From assembly GCF_013358405.1 (NCBI RefSeq), contig NZ_CP054836.1, forward strand, positions 1,736,001 through 1,800,000: a stretch of 64,000 bases of DNA. The letters are read 5' to 3'. The notes under the pieces are model-generated. The model was not told the origin of the DNA. It was given only the letters and a program-made list of their open reading frames with translations, and ran no database searches. Within the stretch, counting starts at the first letter, position 1. Each line of letters begins with the position of its first letter. The stretch comes from Oricola thermophila. Its GTDB lineage: Bacteria; Pseudomonadota; Alphaproteobacteria; Rhizobiales; Rhizobiaceae. Position numbers and translations under genes: made by a program. This document shows, piece by piece, positions 38,067-46,650 of the stretch.

Positions 38067-38179
38067 GCCGACGCGACGGCAATCGGCAGCCTGTAGCAGC
38101 ATTTCTTCTTCGGCAGCGAGAACGTGCCGGCCGTTTCACGGTCGCGCGCGGAAAATCACGCTTGACGTTCGGAAACGAT

Positions 38180-38197
38180 ATGGAATAGATATTTCAT
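38180..38197. promoter_or_regulatory. Putative IolR operator 1, before the inositol ABC operon
   Basis: ATGGAATAGATATTTCAT, an 18-bp imperfect dyad with arms ATGGAAT and ATTTCAT. TTGACG at 38162-38167 lies upstream with a likely -10 overlapping the dyad, so binding would block transcription. Two closely similar sites lie at 43696 and 44659. It sits 152 bases before the binding-protein start. Confidence 0.75.
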
Positions 38198-38348
38198 TAT
38201 TTGATTGCGATGCCAGATGTATTCCATTCAGGCATCGGGGAGGCAATTTTCGAACCGGCGGACAGCACCTCGGTTCTGACGCGCCTTTGAAAGGGCATTC
38301 CGGAAAAACCGGGGGCTTCCGGACCCCCACGCAAGCGGAGGAAACCAA

Positions 38349-39290
38349 ATGAAAAAGCTTCTGACAGCAATGGGCGTAGCGGTCGCAATGGCCGCCCAGT
38401 TCGTCATGCCTGCGCAAGCGGATGGCGAGCGCTTCGTTCTCGTCAGCCATGCGCCGGACAGCGACAGCTGGTGGAACACCATCAAGAATGCGATCGCGGT
38501 AGCCGGCGAACAGATGAACGTCGAGGTCGAGTATCGCAATCCGCCGACCGGCGATCTTGCCGACATGGCCCGTATCATCGAACAGGCGACAGCCTCGAAC
38601 CCGGACGGCATCATTGCCACCATCGCGGACTACGACGTCCTGTCCGGCCCGCTTTCCAATGCGGTCGCGAAGGGTATTCCAGTCATTACCATCAACTCCG
38701 GCACTGAAGAGCAGTCCAAGGCAATCGGCGCGCTTATGCATGTCGGGCAGCCGGAATTTGCCGCTGGCAAGGGCGCGGGCGAAAAGGCCAAGGCAGCCGG
38801 CGTCACGAAGTTCCTGTGCGTGAACCACTACATCACCAACCCGGCCTCGGTTGAACGCTGCCAGGGGTACGCCGAGGCGCTCGGCGTCGAGCTCGGCGAC
38901 CAGATGATCGACAGCGGCCAGGATCCTGCCGAAATCAAGTCCAAAGTCATGGCCTATCTGCAGACCAACCCGGATACCAACGGCATCCTGACGCTTGGCC
39001 CGACATCGGCCCATCCGACACTTGCCGCGCTCGACGAGATGGGCAAGGCCGGCACGATCCATTTCGGCACCTTCGACCTGTCGAGCGAAATCGCGGAAGC
39101 CATCAAGTCCGATGTCATCGCCTTTGCGATCGACCAGCAGCCCTACCTCCAGGGCTACCTTCCGGTGGTCATCCTGACCAATCTCGCCCGCTATGGCGTG
39201 GTCCCCGGCAACTCGATCAATTCCGGCCCCGGCTTCGTGACAAAGGCCAATATCGCCCTGGTCGAGAAATACGCCGGCGAGTACCGCTAG
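38349..39290 (+). CDS. Sugar ABC binding protein, probable myo-inositol
   Basis: A 313-residue periplasmic binding protein of the ribose/galactose (peripla_BP_4) type. A signal peptide ends at AQA-DG (about 24). FVLVSHAPDSDSWWNTIKNA, NPDGIIATIADYDVLSGPLS, and GTFDLSSEIAEAIKSDVIAF follow the family fold. Its place with iol genes and operator 1 points to myo-inositol (IbpA-like), though fructose-type FrcB proteins are similar. A strong stem-loop follows the stop. Confidence 0.85.
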   Translation: MKKLLTAMGVAVAMAAQFVMPAQADGERFVLVSHAPDSDSWWNTIKNAIAVAGEQMNVEVEYRNPPTGDLADMARIIEQATASNPDGIIATIADYDVLSGPLSNAVAKGIPVITINSGTEEQSKAIGALMHVGQPEFAAGKGAGEKAKAAGVTKFLCVNHYITNPASVERCQGYAEALGVELGDQMIDSGQDPAEIKSKVMAYLQTNPDTNGILTLGPTSAHPTLAALDEMGKAGTIHFGTFDLSSEIAEAIKSDVIAFAIDQQPYLQGYLPVVILTNLARYGVVPGNSINSGPGFVTKANIALVEKYAGEYR

Positions 39291-39303
39291 GCCTGCACGC
39301 CTC

Positions 39304-39335
39304 GCGGCGGAGGCGGCTCGTGCCGCCTCCACCGC
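39304..39335 (+). terminator. Stem-loop between binding protein and permease genes
   Basis: GCGG-C-GGAGGCGG, loop CTCGTG, CCGCCTCC-A-CCGC, with no T run. It sits 13 bases after the binding-protein stop and 78 before the permease ATG. It probably protects the upstream mRNA or thins downstream transcription. Confidence 0.6.
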
Positions 39336-39413
39336 CTACTCGAACGGAATCAACCGAAATGCTGGCTGGCCCTTCGGCAATGCGAGCACCACTGTGATCG
39401 GCAGGAGGATACG

Positions 39414-40556
39414 ATGGCTGACACGGGCGAACAGACAATCGAACAGCTGAAAGAGGAAATACGCGACGAACGCCTGCGCGAGACGTCCCGCCTTCGCAAG
39501 ATGTTCATCCGTCCCGAACTGGGAGCCATCTGCGGCGCCATACTCGTGTTTGCCTTCTTTCTCGTGGTCGCCGGCGGTAGCGGCATGTTCGCTCCCGAGG
39601 GGATCATCAACTGGAGCGTGGTATCGGCGCAGTTCGCCATCATCGCTGTCGGCGCCTGCCTGCTCATGATTGCCGGCGAGTTCGACCTTTCGGTCGGATC
39701 GATGATCGGCTTCTCCGGCATTGTCATTGCCCTGATGACGGTCCAATGGGGCCTGCCGGCCTGGTTCGCGATCATCGTCGCCTTCGCGCTCGCGCTCGCG
39801 ATCGGCGCCCTCAACGGCTACCTCGTCATTAAGACCGGCCTGCCGTCCTTCATCGTTACCCTCGCGTTCCTCTATATCCTGAGGGGTGCGACGATCTACA
39901 TTTCCATAGCCACCACCCGAAAAACGATCATCGGTGGCGTGCGCGAGGCGGCGGAAGGCGATCCGATCGCCTGGCTATTCGGCGGCAAGCTGTTCTCCGG
40001 CCTCTTCGTCTGGCTGTCCGATATCGGCATCGTGGACAAGTTCGTCGCCGGACCCAAGGCCGGCCAGCCCGTGGTGGAAGGCATACCGATGCTGGTGATC
40101 TGGGCCATCGCGCTGATCATCTTCGGGCATGTCCTTCTCACGCGTACCAAGTTCGGCAACTGGATCTTCGCCTCCGGCGGCGATTCACAGGCGGCCCGCT
40201 ATGTGGGCGTGCCCGTGAACCGCGTGAAGATACTGATGTTCATGTTCTCGGCATTCTGCGCCACGGTCTTCGCCACCTGTCAGGTCATGGAGTTCGGTTC
40301 GGCAGCTGCGGACCGCGGACTGCTGAAGGAATTCGAGGCGATCATCTCGGTGGTCATAGGCGGTGCGCTCCTCACCGGCGGCTACGGATCGGTGATTGGC
40401 GCCGCGCTGGGCGCCCTGATCTTCGGAGTCGTCCAGCAGGGCCTGTTCTTCGCAGGTGTCGAGAGTTCTCTGTTCCGGGTGTTCCTCGGCGTTATCCTGC
40501 TGCTCGCCGTCATCCTCAATACCTACATCCGCCGCATGATCACGGGAGAACGCTGA
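39414..40556 (+). CDS. Sugar ABC permease, probable myo-inositol
   Basis: A 380-residue CUT2 permease with about ten helices. [20 protein letters not shown] is the usual BPD_transp_2 block, and [20 protein letters not shown] is the C-terminal one. The polar N-terminus (residues 1-40, [20 protein letters not shown]) is longer than usual and may form a short coiled coil. GGAGG precedes the ATG, and the ATPase gene follows after one base. Confidence 0.92.
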   Translation: MADTGEQTIEQLKEEIRDERLRETSRLRKMFIRPELGAICGAILVFAFFLVVAGGSGMFAPEGIINWSVVSAQFAIIAVGACLLMIAGEFDLSVGSMIGFSGIVIALMTVQWGLPAWFAIIVAFALALAIGALNGYLVIKTGLPSFIVTLAFLYILRGATIYISIATTRKTIIGGVREAAEGDPIAWLFGGKLFSGLFVWLSDIGIVDKFVAGPKAGQPVVEGIPMLVIWAIALIIFGHVLLTRTKFGNWIFASGGDSQAARYVGVPVNRVKILMFMFSAFCATVFATCQVMEFGSAAADRGLLKEFEAIISVVIGGALLTGGYGSVIGAALGALIFGVVQQGLFFAGVESSLFRVFLGVILLLAVILNTYIRRMITGER

Positions 40557-40557
40557 C

Positions 40558-41337
40558 ATGTCCGCTCCCCTTGTAGAACTCGTAGACATCGAGAAACATT
40601 TCGGCCCGGTCATCGCCCTCAATGGCGTATCCGTGTCAGTGAAGGCCGGAGAATGCCACTGCCTGCTCGGCGACAACGGCGCCGGCAAGTCCACCTTCAT
40701 CAAGACCATGTCCGGCGTCCACAAGCCGACGCGCGGGAAAATCCTCGTGGACGGCAAGGAACGGACGTTCTCCAGCCCGCGGGACGCCATGCAGGCAGGC
40801 ATCGCAACGGTTTACCAGGACCTTGCCATGATCCCCCTGATGTCGGTGACGCGGAACTTCTGGATGGGACGGGAACCGGAACGTCGTGTCGGCCCGATCA
40901 AGGTCTTCGATTTTCGCGAGGCCAACGAGATCACCATGAACGAAATGGCGAAGATGGGCATCCATCTGCGGTCCCCCGACCAGGCCGTCGGCACACTGTC
41001 TGGAGGCGAGCGCCAGACTGTCGCGATCGCTCGTGCGGTCTATTTCGGCGCGCGGGTATTGATCCTCGACGAGCCGACCTCGGCACTCGGCGTACGCCAG
41101 ACATCCAATGTGCTGGCCACCATCGACAAGGTCCGCAAGAACGGTATCGGTATCGTATTCATCACACACAATGTTCGCCATGCCATGGCCGTGGGAGACC
41201 GCTTCACCGTGCTCAACCGCGGCAAGACACTCGGAACCGCCCAACGCGGGGAAATCACCGCGGAGGAGCTTCAGGACATGATGGCGGGTGGCCAGGAACT
41301 GGCGCAACTGGAGGGATCGCTCGGCGGAACGGTCTGA
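40558..41337 (+). CDS. Sugar ABC ATPase, probable myo-inositol
   Basis: A 259-residue ATPase with one nucleotide-binding domain: Walker [10 protein letters not shown], signature LSGGERQTV, Walker [13 protein letters not shown]. It is half the length of the double-domain RbsA/XylG/IatA type and so resembles FrcA; two copies should pair under the permease. It ends the transporter operon; iolG follows after 135 bases. Confidence 0.92.
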   Translation: MSAPLVELVDIEKHFGPVIALNGVSVSVKAGECHCLLGDNGAGKSTFIKTMSGVHKPTRGKILVDGKERTFSSPRDAMQAGIATVYQDLAMIPLMSVTRNFWMGREPERRVGPIKVFDFREANEITMNEMAKMGIHLRSPDQAVGTLSGGERQTVAIARAVYFGARVLILDEPTSALGVRQTSNVLATIDKVRKNGIGIVFITHNVRHAMAVGDRFTVLNRGKTLGTAQRGEITAEELQDMMAGGQELAQLEGSLGGTV

Positions 41338-41472
41338 CCCCTTGTATCTGCGGCGGGACCCGCAAATATTTCAGGGCCACGGCGGGACGGGATGCGTGCC
41401 CGCCCGGCACCAGCAAGCTGCACCACTCTCCGCCGGTCCCATCGTTTCCGGCAACCAGATGGAAGCACAGAC

Positions 41473-42477
41473 ATGACACTTCGCTTCGGACTTCTTGGCG
41501 CGGGCCGCATCGGCAAGGTCCATGCCCGGGCCGTCACGTCCAATCCTGACGCGCGACTTGTTGCGGTCGCAGACGCATTCGAGGCGGCGGCCAGGGCCGT
41601 TGCGGACCAGTACGGTTGCGAAATTCGCACGATCGAGCAGATCGAGGCGGCCGACGATATCGACGCTGTCGTGATCTGCACACCGACCAATACCCATGCC
41701 GACCTGATCGAGCGGTTCGCGCGCGCCGGCAAGGCCATCTTCTGCGAGAAGCCGATCGACCTGTCGCTTGAGCGCGTGCGGCAGTGCCTGGATGTTGTCG
41801 AGACGACCGGCGCGAAGCTGATGATCGGCTTCAACCGCCGTTTCGATCCGCATTTCTCGGCGGTCAGGAATGCCATCGAAAGCGGCCGGATAGGCGATGT
41901 CGAGATGGTTCAGATCATCTCGCGCGATCCCGGCGCGCCACCGGCCGATTATATCAAGGCGTCGGGCGGCATCTTCCGGGACATGACGATCCACGATTTC
42001 GACATGGCGCGCTTCATGCTCGGCGAAGAGCCGGTCAGTGTTCTGGCAACAGGCTCGATCCTGACCGACCCGGAAATCGGCACACTCGGCGACTTCGACA
42101 GTGCATCCGTCATCCTGATGACCGAGAGCGGCAAGCATTGCTCGATCTCGAACTCGAGACGCGCAACCTATGGCTACGACCAACGCGTCGAGGTGCACGG
42201 TTCGAAAGGCGCCGTGGCGGCCGAGAACGAGCGCCCGGTGCTGATCGAGGTCGCAAATGCCGACGGCTATACCCGGCCGCCGCTGCACGATTTCTTCATG
42301 ACACGCTATGTCGCGGCCTATGCCGCGGAGATCGCGACGTTCGTCTCCGTCGTCCGAGACGGCGAGGCACCATCGCCCAGCGGTCAGGACGGACTGATGG
42401 CGCTGGCTCTCGCCGAAGCTGCGGTTCGCTCGGCCACGGAAGGCCGCGCCGTCCGCGTGGACGAAATCCTTAACTGA
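41473..42477 (+). CDS. iolG: Inositol 2-dehydrogenase
   Basis: IolG, 334 residues, oxidises myo-inositol to scyllo-inosose with NAD. GLLGAGRIGKVHARAV is the Rossmann motif, CEKPIDLSLE carries the catalytic Lys, and GFNRRFDPHF plus DMTIHDFDMARFML mark the IolG subgroup of Gfo/Idh/MocA enzymes. ATG at 41473 follows GGAAG; earlier in-frame codons lack homology. It is the first enzyme of the pathway encoded at this locus. Confidence 0.94.
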   Translation: MTLRFGLLGAGRIGKVHARAVTSNPDARLVAVADAFEAAARAVADQYGCEIRTIEQIEAADDIDAVVICTPTNTHADLIERFARAGKAIFCEKPIDLSLERVRQCLDVVETTGAKLMIGFNRRFDPHFSAVRNAIESGRIGDVEMVQIISRDPGAPPADYIKASGGIFRDMTIHDFDMARFMLGEEPVSVLATGSILTDPEIGTLGDFDSASVILMTESGKHCSISNSRRATYGYDQRVEVHGSKGAVAAENERPVLIEVANADGYTRPPLHDFFMTRYVAAYAAEIATFVSVVRDGEAPSPSGQDGLMALALAEAAVRSATEGRAVRVDEILN

Positions 42478-42513
42478 TCCGCAGGTGCCGCCGGCGACGG
42501 CGGCGCCCTCTTC

Positions 42514-43635
42514 TCAGTCGTAGTCGATATCGACCCAGCCGCCCCCGTCATGGGCGGCGGCCATTGCATGCACCGCGCGCTCGATCTCCACGCCCTTCTC
42601 GAAGTCGATAACATGCGCCCCGTCGCCTGCCATGGCAGCGAGGACCTGGCGGCATTCAATGACCTTGAGATCGTTGAACCCCAGCCCGTGACCGGGTGCC
42701 GGCAGGAAGCGCTCATAGGGCGGATGGGACGGCCCGGCCAGGATGGTAGTGTAGCCGGCATCCACGGCATCGACGCCGGCGCGATAGACCTGCACCTCGT
42801 TCATGCGTTCCTGATCGAACAGTATCGAGCCATTCGACCCGAATATCTGGAGCGCGATGCGCCCCTTGCGCCCCCAAGCGGCGCGGTTGACCATCAGCAC
42901 GCCCGAAGCCCCCTGCTCCAGGCGGAACAGGACGCTGGCGATGTCATGCGTCTCGACCGCGCGCCTTCCCCCTTCCCTCAGGGGCCGGTCGGGATAGGGT
43001 TTCGCCATGTCGGCCGATACCCGTGCGATCCGGCCGAACAGCGTCCAGATGAGAGACATCGGATGGACCGCGAAATCATCGAGCGCGCCATAGCCCGACG
43101 ACGCCTCGCTCTTCCAGTAGAAAAGCGCGTCCGGGTCGGCCATGAAATCCTCGTCCATCTCGACGCGGACGTGATTGACTTCGCCGATCGCCCCGTCGGC
43201 GAGAAGCTTCCCGATCTGCCTCACAACCGGATTCTGTATGTAGTTATACCCGAGGATGGCCGCCCTGCCCGCCTCGCGCGCCGCCTCGCGCATGGCAACG
43301 GCATCGTCGAATCCCGGGGCCATCGGCTTCTCGCACCAGACGTGCTTTCCGGCCTTCAATGCCGCAATCGCCATTTCGGGATGGAACGCGTTCGGCGCCG
43401 TCACCGAGATCACGTCGACCTCGGGATCGGAAAGCAAGTCGCGCCAGTCGCCTGTCGCCCTGGAGAAGCCGAATGCCGCGGCCTTCTCCCGCGCCAGTCC
43501 CGCGTTGACCTCGGCCAGGTGCACGAGCCTGATCTCGGGGCAATCCCCGAAGACGGGCCCGACCGCATTCCATGCAAGCGCATGGCATTTGCCCATGTAG
43601 CCCGTTCCGATTAGACCGATTCCGACGGATTGCAT
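42514..43635 (-). CDS. Gfo/Idh/MocA dehydrogenase, probable inositol isomer
   Basis: A 373-residue NAD(P)-dependent oxidoreductase. GLIGTGYMGKCHALAWNAVG is the cofactor site and VWCEKPMAPG the catalytic-Lys motif; the protein is longer than IolG, with SEASSGYGALDDFAVHPMSL in the substrate region. It is transcribed away from iolR and shares operator 2, so it is probably for scyllo- or D-chiro-inositol or a related sugar. ATG 43635 follows GGAGG; a GTG three bases upstream is less likely. Confidence 0.88.
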   Translation of the reverse strand: MQSVGIGLIGTGYMGKCHALAWNAVGPVFGDCPEIRLVHLAEVNAGLAREKAAAFGFSRATGDWRDLLSDPEVDVISVTAPNAFHPEMAIAALKAGKHVWCEKPMAPGFDDAVAMREAAREAGRAAILGYNYIQNPVVRQIGKLLADGAIGEVNHVRVEMDEDFMADPDALFYWKSEASSGYGALDDFAVHPMSLIWTLFGRIARVSADMAKPYPDRPLREGGRRAVETHDIASVLFRLEQGASGVLMVNRAAWGRKGRIALQIFGSNGSILFDQERMNEVQVYRAGVDAVDAGYTTILAGPSHPPYERFLPAPGHGLGFNDLKVIECRQVLAAMAGDGAHVIDFEKGVEIERAVHAMAAAHDGGGWVDIDYD

Positions 43636-43695
43636 CACGCCTCCCCCGTATCCGGCCGCGCCGGATGCGCCGCTTGTTGCAGATCATACCAAGTT

Positions 43696-43713
43696 ATGGA
43701 ATATTTGTTTCAT
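43696..43713. promoter_or_regulatory. Putative IolR operator 2, between dehydrogenase and iolR
   Basis: ATGGAATATTTGTTTCAT, matching sites 1 and 3. It lies 21 bases before the iolR ATG and 60 bases before the divergent dehydrogenase start, so it could give autoregulation and divergent control from one site. Confidence 0.75.
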
Positions 43714-43734
43714 CCAATCGGAAACAGGTCAAGA

Positions 43735-44601
43735 ATGAATCAATCGGCGTCCAAGGCAAACACGGCATCCTCGAACCGCATTCCGCCACGAAACTTCGAA
43801 GCCCTGCGCGACCACATCGCCGCCAGCCAGGAAAGCCTGCCGAAGCGGCTTGCACAGGCCGCACGCCATGCCCTCGCCCACCCGGACGACATCGCGCTCG
43901 GCACTGCCGCCAGCATCGCGGACGCCGCCGACGTGCAACCGTCGACGCTGGTTCGGCTCGCCCGCCATCTGGGCTATGACGGCTTCACCGATTTCCAGAG
44001 CGTTTTCCGCGAACGGCTCAAGAACCGCGCGTCGTCCTACGAGGAAAGGCTGCAGAACATCCAGAAGGGAATTACGGGCGACTCCTACGAGGGCGCCCTG
44101 CTCAGCGGCTTCCTTTCGGCCGCGCGGCAATCCATCGACTCGCTTTCGGAGGCGATCAACCCGGCGGAATTCGCCCGCTGCGTCAGCGTCCTTGCCGATG
44201 CGGAGATCATCTACATCGTCGCCAGGCGGCGTGCCTACCCTCTCGCGGCGCTGATGTCCTATTCGTTCGGAAAACTCGGCATACGGAACATCACCATCGA
44301 TTCCGCCAACGGCGTTGACGACGAGATCGTTCAGATGGCGACGCAGAAGGACGCGGCCATCGCATGTTCCTTCGCGCCCTACGCGCCAGCCACCGTGGAA
44401 CATGCGCAGGCGCTGGCCCGTGCCGGCGTACCCCTCGTCGGGATCACCGACACCGCGCTCTCGCCGCTTTCGGCCTGCGCGACCCACTGGCTGGAAGTGT
44501 CCGAGCACGATTTCGCGGGCTTCCGGTCGCTGTCGGCGAGCATGGCGCTCACAATGGCCCTGCCCGTCGCCGTTGCAGAGCGCCGCCGTCTGGGAACATG
44601 A
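43735..44601 (+). CDS. iolR: RpiR family repressor of inositol catabolism
   Basis: IolR, 288 residues. The HTH_6 domain (about 15-90) holds ASIADAADVQPSTLVRLARH, and the SIS domain (about 130-260) includes IIYIVARRRAYPLAALMSY. In rhizobia, IolR represses iol genes until an inositol-derived sugar phosphate is present. The start ATG at 43735 is set by the family; the frame stays open upstream across operator 2. Its own operator is 21 bases before the ATG. Confidence 0.92.
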   Translation: MNQSASKANTASSNRIPPRNFEALRDHIAASQESLPKRLAQAARHALAHPDDIALGTAASIADAADVQPSTLVRLARHLGYDGFTDFQSVFRERLKNRASSYEERLQNIQKGITGDSYEGALLSGFLSAARQSIDSLSEAINPAEFARCVSVLADAEIIYIVARRRAYPLAALMSYSFGKLGIRNITIDSANGVDDEIVQMATQKDAAIACSFAPYAPATVEHAQALARAGVPLVGITDTALSPLSACATHWLEVSEHDFAGFRSLSASMALTMALPVAVAERRRLGT

Positions 44602-44647
44602 CCGACCGGACCGGCTCCGCCAGGCGCACGATAACGTTCGTTTCGTA

Positions 44648-44676
44648 TTGACATAAAAATGGAACATATGTTTCAT
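44648..44676 (+). promoter_or_regulatory. iolC promoter with putative IolR operator 3
   Basis: TTGACA at 44648-44653 is followed by ATGGAACATATGTTTCAT (44659-44676), the most symmetric of three similar dyads. The operator covers the expected -10 position, which fits repression by blocking RNA polymerase. It drives iolC-iolD-iolE-DUF3329-iolB. Confidence 0.78.
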
Positions 44677-44723
44677 TCTGGCATCGAGGCGGCAGAAACA
44701 ATCATGCTTGCCGGAGGAAACCG

Positions 44724-46637
44724 ATGCCCGCAAAAAACACCGACAGGCTGGACGTCATCACGATTGGCCGCTCTTCGGTCGACCTGTACGGCCAGCAGGT
44801 GGGCGGACGGCTCGAGGACATGGCGTCCTTTGCAAAATATATCGGGGGGTCGCCAACGAACATCGCCGCCGGCAGCGCACGGCTGGGGCTGAAGTCCGCA
44901 TTGATCACGCGGGTCGGCGACGAACACATGGGCCGCTTCATCCGCGAACAGCTGGAAAAGGAGGGCGTCGACACGTCGGGTATCGTGACCGACCCGGAGC
45001 GGCTGACAGCGCTTGTCCTGCTCGGCATCCGCGACCAGGAAAGGTTTCCACTGATCTTCTACCGCGAGAACTGCGCGGACATGGCACTGTGCGAGGACGA
45101 CATCGATCCGGAATTCATCGGACGCGCCCGCTCGGTCTGCGCCACCGGAACCCACCTCTCGCACCCCCGGACCGAGGCCGCGGTGCTTAAAGCACTGCGC
45201 CTTGCACGCGAATTCGGCGCGAAGACCGCGCTCGACATCGACTACCGTCCCAATCTCTGGGGGCTCGCCGGCCACGACGCCGGAGAGAGCCGCTACATCG
45301 CCTCCAAGGCGGTAACCAGGAAACTGCGATCGACCCTGCATCTTTTCGACCTCATCGTCGGCACCGAGGAGGAATTCCACATCGCGGGCGGCTCCACGGA
45401 CACGCTCGAAGCCCTGAAGGCGGTTCGCGAGGTTTCGGATGCCACGCTCGTCTGCAAGCGCGGCGCGCAGGGCGCCGTTGCCTTCGAGGGACCGATTCCG
45501 CCAAGCCTCGACGACGGACAGACCGGCCCGGGCTTCCCGATCGAGGTGTTCAACGTGCTGGGCGCCGGCGACGGCTTCATGAGCGGCCTTCTGAAGGGCT
45601 GGCTCACCGGAGAGGACTGGTCGACATCGCTCAAATACGCCAATGCCTGCGGTGCCTTCGCCGTGTCGCGCCATGGCTGCACCCCGGCCTATCCGTCCTG
45701 GACCGAACTGCAATATTTCCTCGAGACCGGCATCCGCAACCCGGCACTGCGCAAGGACGAAAAGCTGGAGCAGGTGCACTGGGCCACGAACCGCAAGGGC
45801 GACTGGTCCACCATGCGCGTATTCGCCTTCGACCACCGGATGCAGCTCGAAGCGATAGCCGACGAGGCCGGCGTGGACCATTCGCGCATCGGAGATTTCA
45901 AGCGGCTCTGCCTGCGCGCCGCGAAAAAGGTGGCCGGCGGCAGAAATGGCTATGGCATTCTGTGCGACAGCCGGCTCGGACGCGATGCGCTATACGAAGC
46001 CGCCGGCTCGGGCCTGTGGATCGGCCGCCCGGTGGAATTGCCCGGATCGAGGCCTCTCGAACTGGAGCCCGAAATCGGTCCCGATTGCGGCGGGCTCGTG
46101 GAATGGCCCTTGGAACATGTCGTCAAGGTGCTGTGCTTCTACCATCCGGACGACGATGCCGCCACGAAAGCCGCCCAGGAGGACACTGTCCGGCGCCTGT
46201 TCGCGGCCGCGCGGCGCAACCGCCTCGAGATGCTGCTGGAAATCATCCCCTCGAAGGTCGGCCCCGTCGATGAGACGACAACGGCAAGAGTCATCGAACG
46301 CTTCTACGAGATCGGCATCTATCCGGACTGGTGGAAACTCGAACCGATGCAGACTGACGCCGAATGGGTCAACGCCTGCGCGGCAATCGAGCGGCACGAC
46401 CGGCACACGCGCGGCATTGTCGTGCTGGGACTGGACGCCCCGGCGGAAGAGCTGGAGAGAAGCTTTGCAAGCGCAGCACGGCACGACCTCGTAAAGGGGT
46501 TCGCGGTAGGAAGGACGATTTTCGCCGAAGCCGCCCGCGAATGGTTCGCCGGCCGCTTTTCCGACGATGGCGCCGTCACGGCAATGGTGGAAAGATACGG
46601 CTCGCTCTGCGATGCTTGGGACAGGGCGCGGAGCTGA
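44724..46637 (+). CDS. iolC: 5-dehydro-2-deoxygluconokinase fused to DUF2090 aldolase domain
   Basis: A 637-residue two-domain enzyme. Residues 1-330 are a PfkB kinase (IGGSPTNIAAGSARLGLKSA and FNVLGAGDGFMSGLL, base D283) that phosphorylates DKG; residues 345-637 are DUF2090 (STMRVFAFDHRMQLEAIADE), held to be an aldolase that splits DKGP into malonic semialdehyde and DHAP. The fusion explains why no separate iolJ is seen. It starts the main iol operon. Confidence 0.94.
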   Translation: MPAKNTDRLDVITIGRSSVDLYGQQVGGRLEDMASFAKYIGGSPTNIAAGSARLGLKSALITRVGDEHMGRFIREQLEKEGVDTSGIVTDPERLTALVLLGIRDQERFPLIFYRENCADMALCEDDIDPEFIGRARSVCATGTHLSHPRTEAAVLKALRLAREFGAKTALDIDYRPNLWGLAGHDAGESRYIASKAVTRKLRSTLHLFDLIVGTEEEFHIAGGSTDTLEALKAVREVSDATLVCKRGAQGAVAFEGPIPPSLDDGQTGPGFPIEVFNVLGAGDGFMSGLLKGWLTGEDWSTSLKYANACGAFAVSRHGCTPAYPSWTELQYFLETGIRNPALRKDEKLEQVHWATNRKGDWSTMRVFAFDHRMQLEAIADEAGVDHSRIGDFKRLCLRAAKKVAGGRNGYGILCDSRLGRDALYEAAGSGLWIGRPVELPGSRPLELEPEIGPDCGGLVEWPLEHVVKVLCFYHPDDDAATKAAQEDTVRRLFAAARRNRLEMLLEIIPSKVGPVDETTTARVIERFYEIGIYPDWWKLEPMQTDAEWVNACAAIERHDRHTRGIVVLGLDAPAEELERSFASAARHDLVKGFAVGRTIFAEAAREWFAGRFSDDGAVTAMVERYGSLCDAWDRARS

Positions 46638-46650
46638 AGGGAGGATCAGG

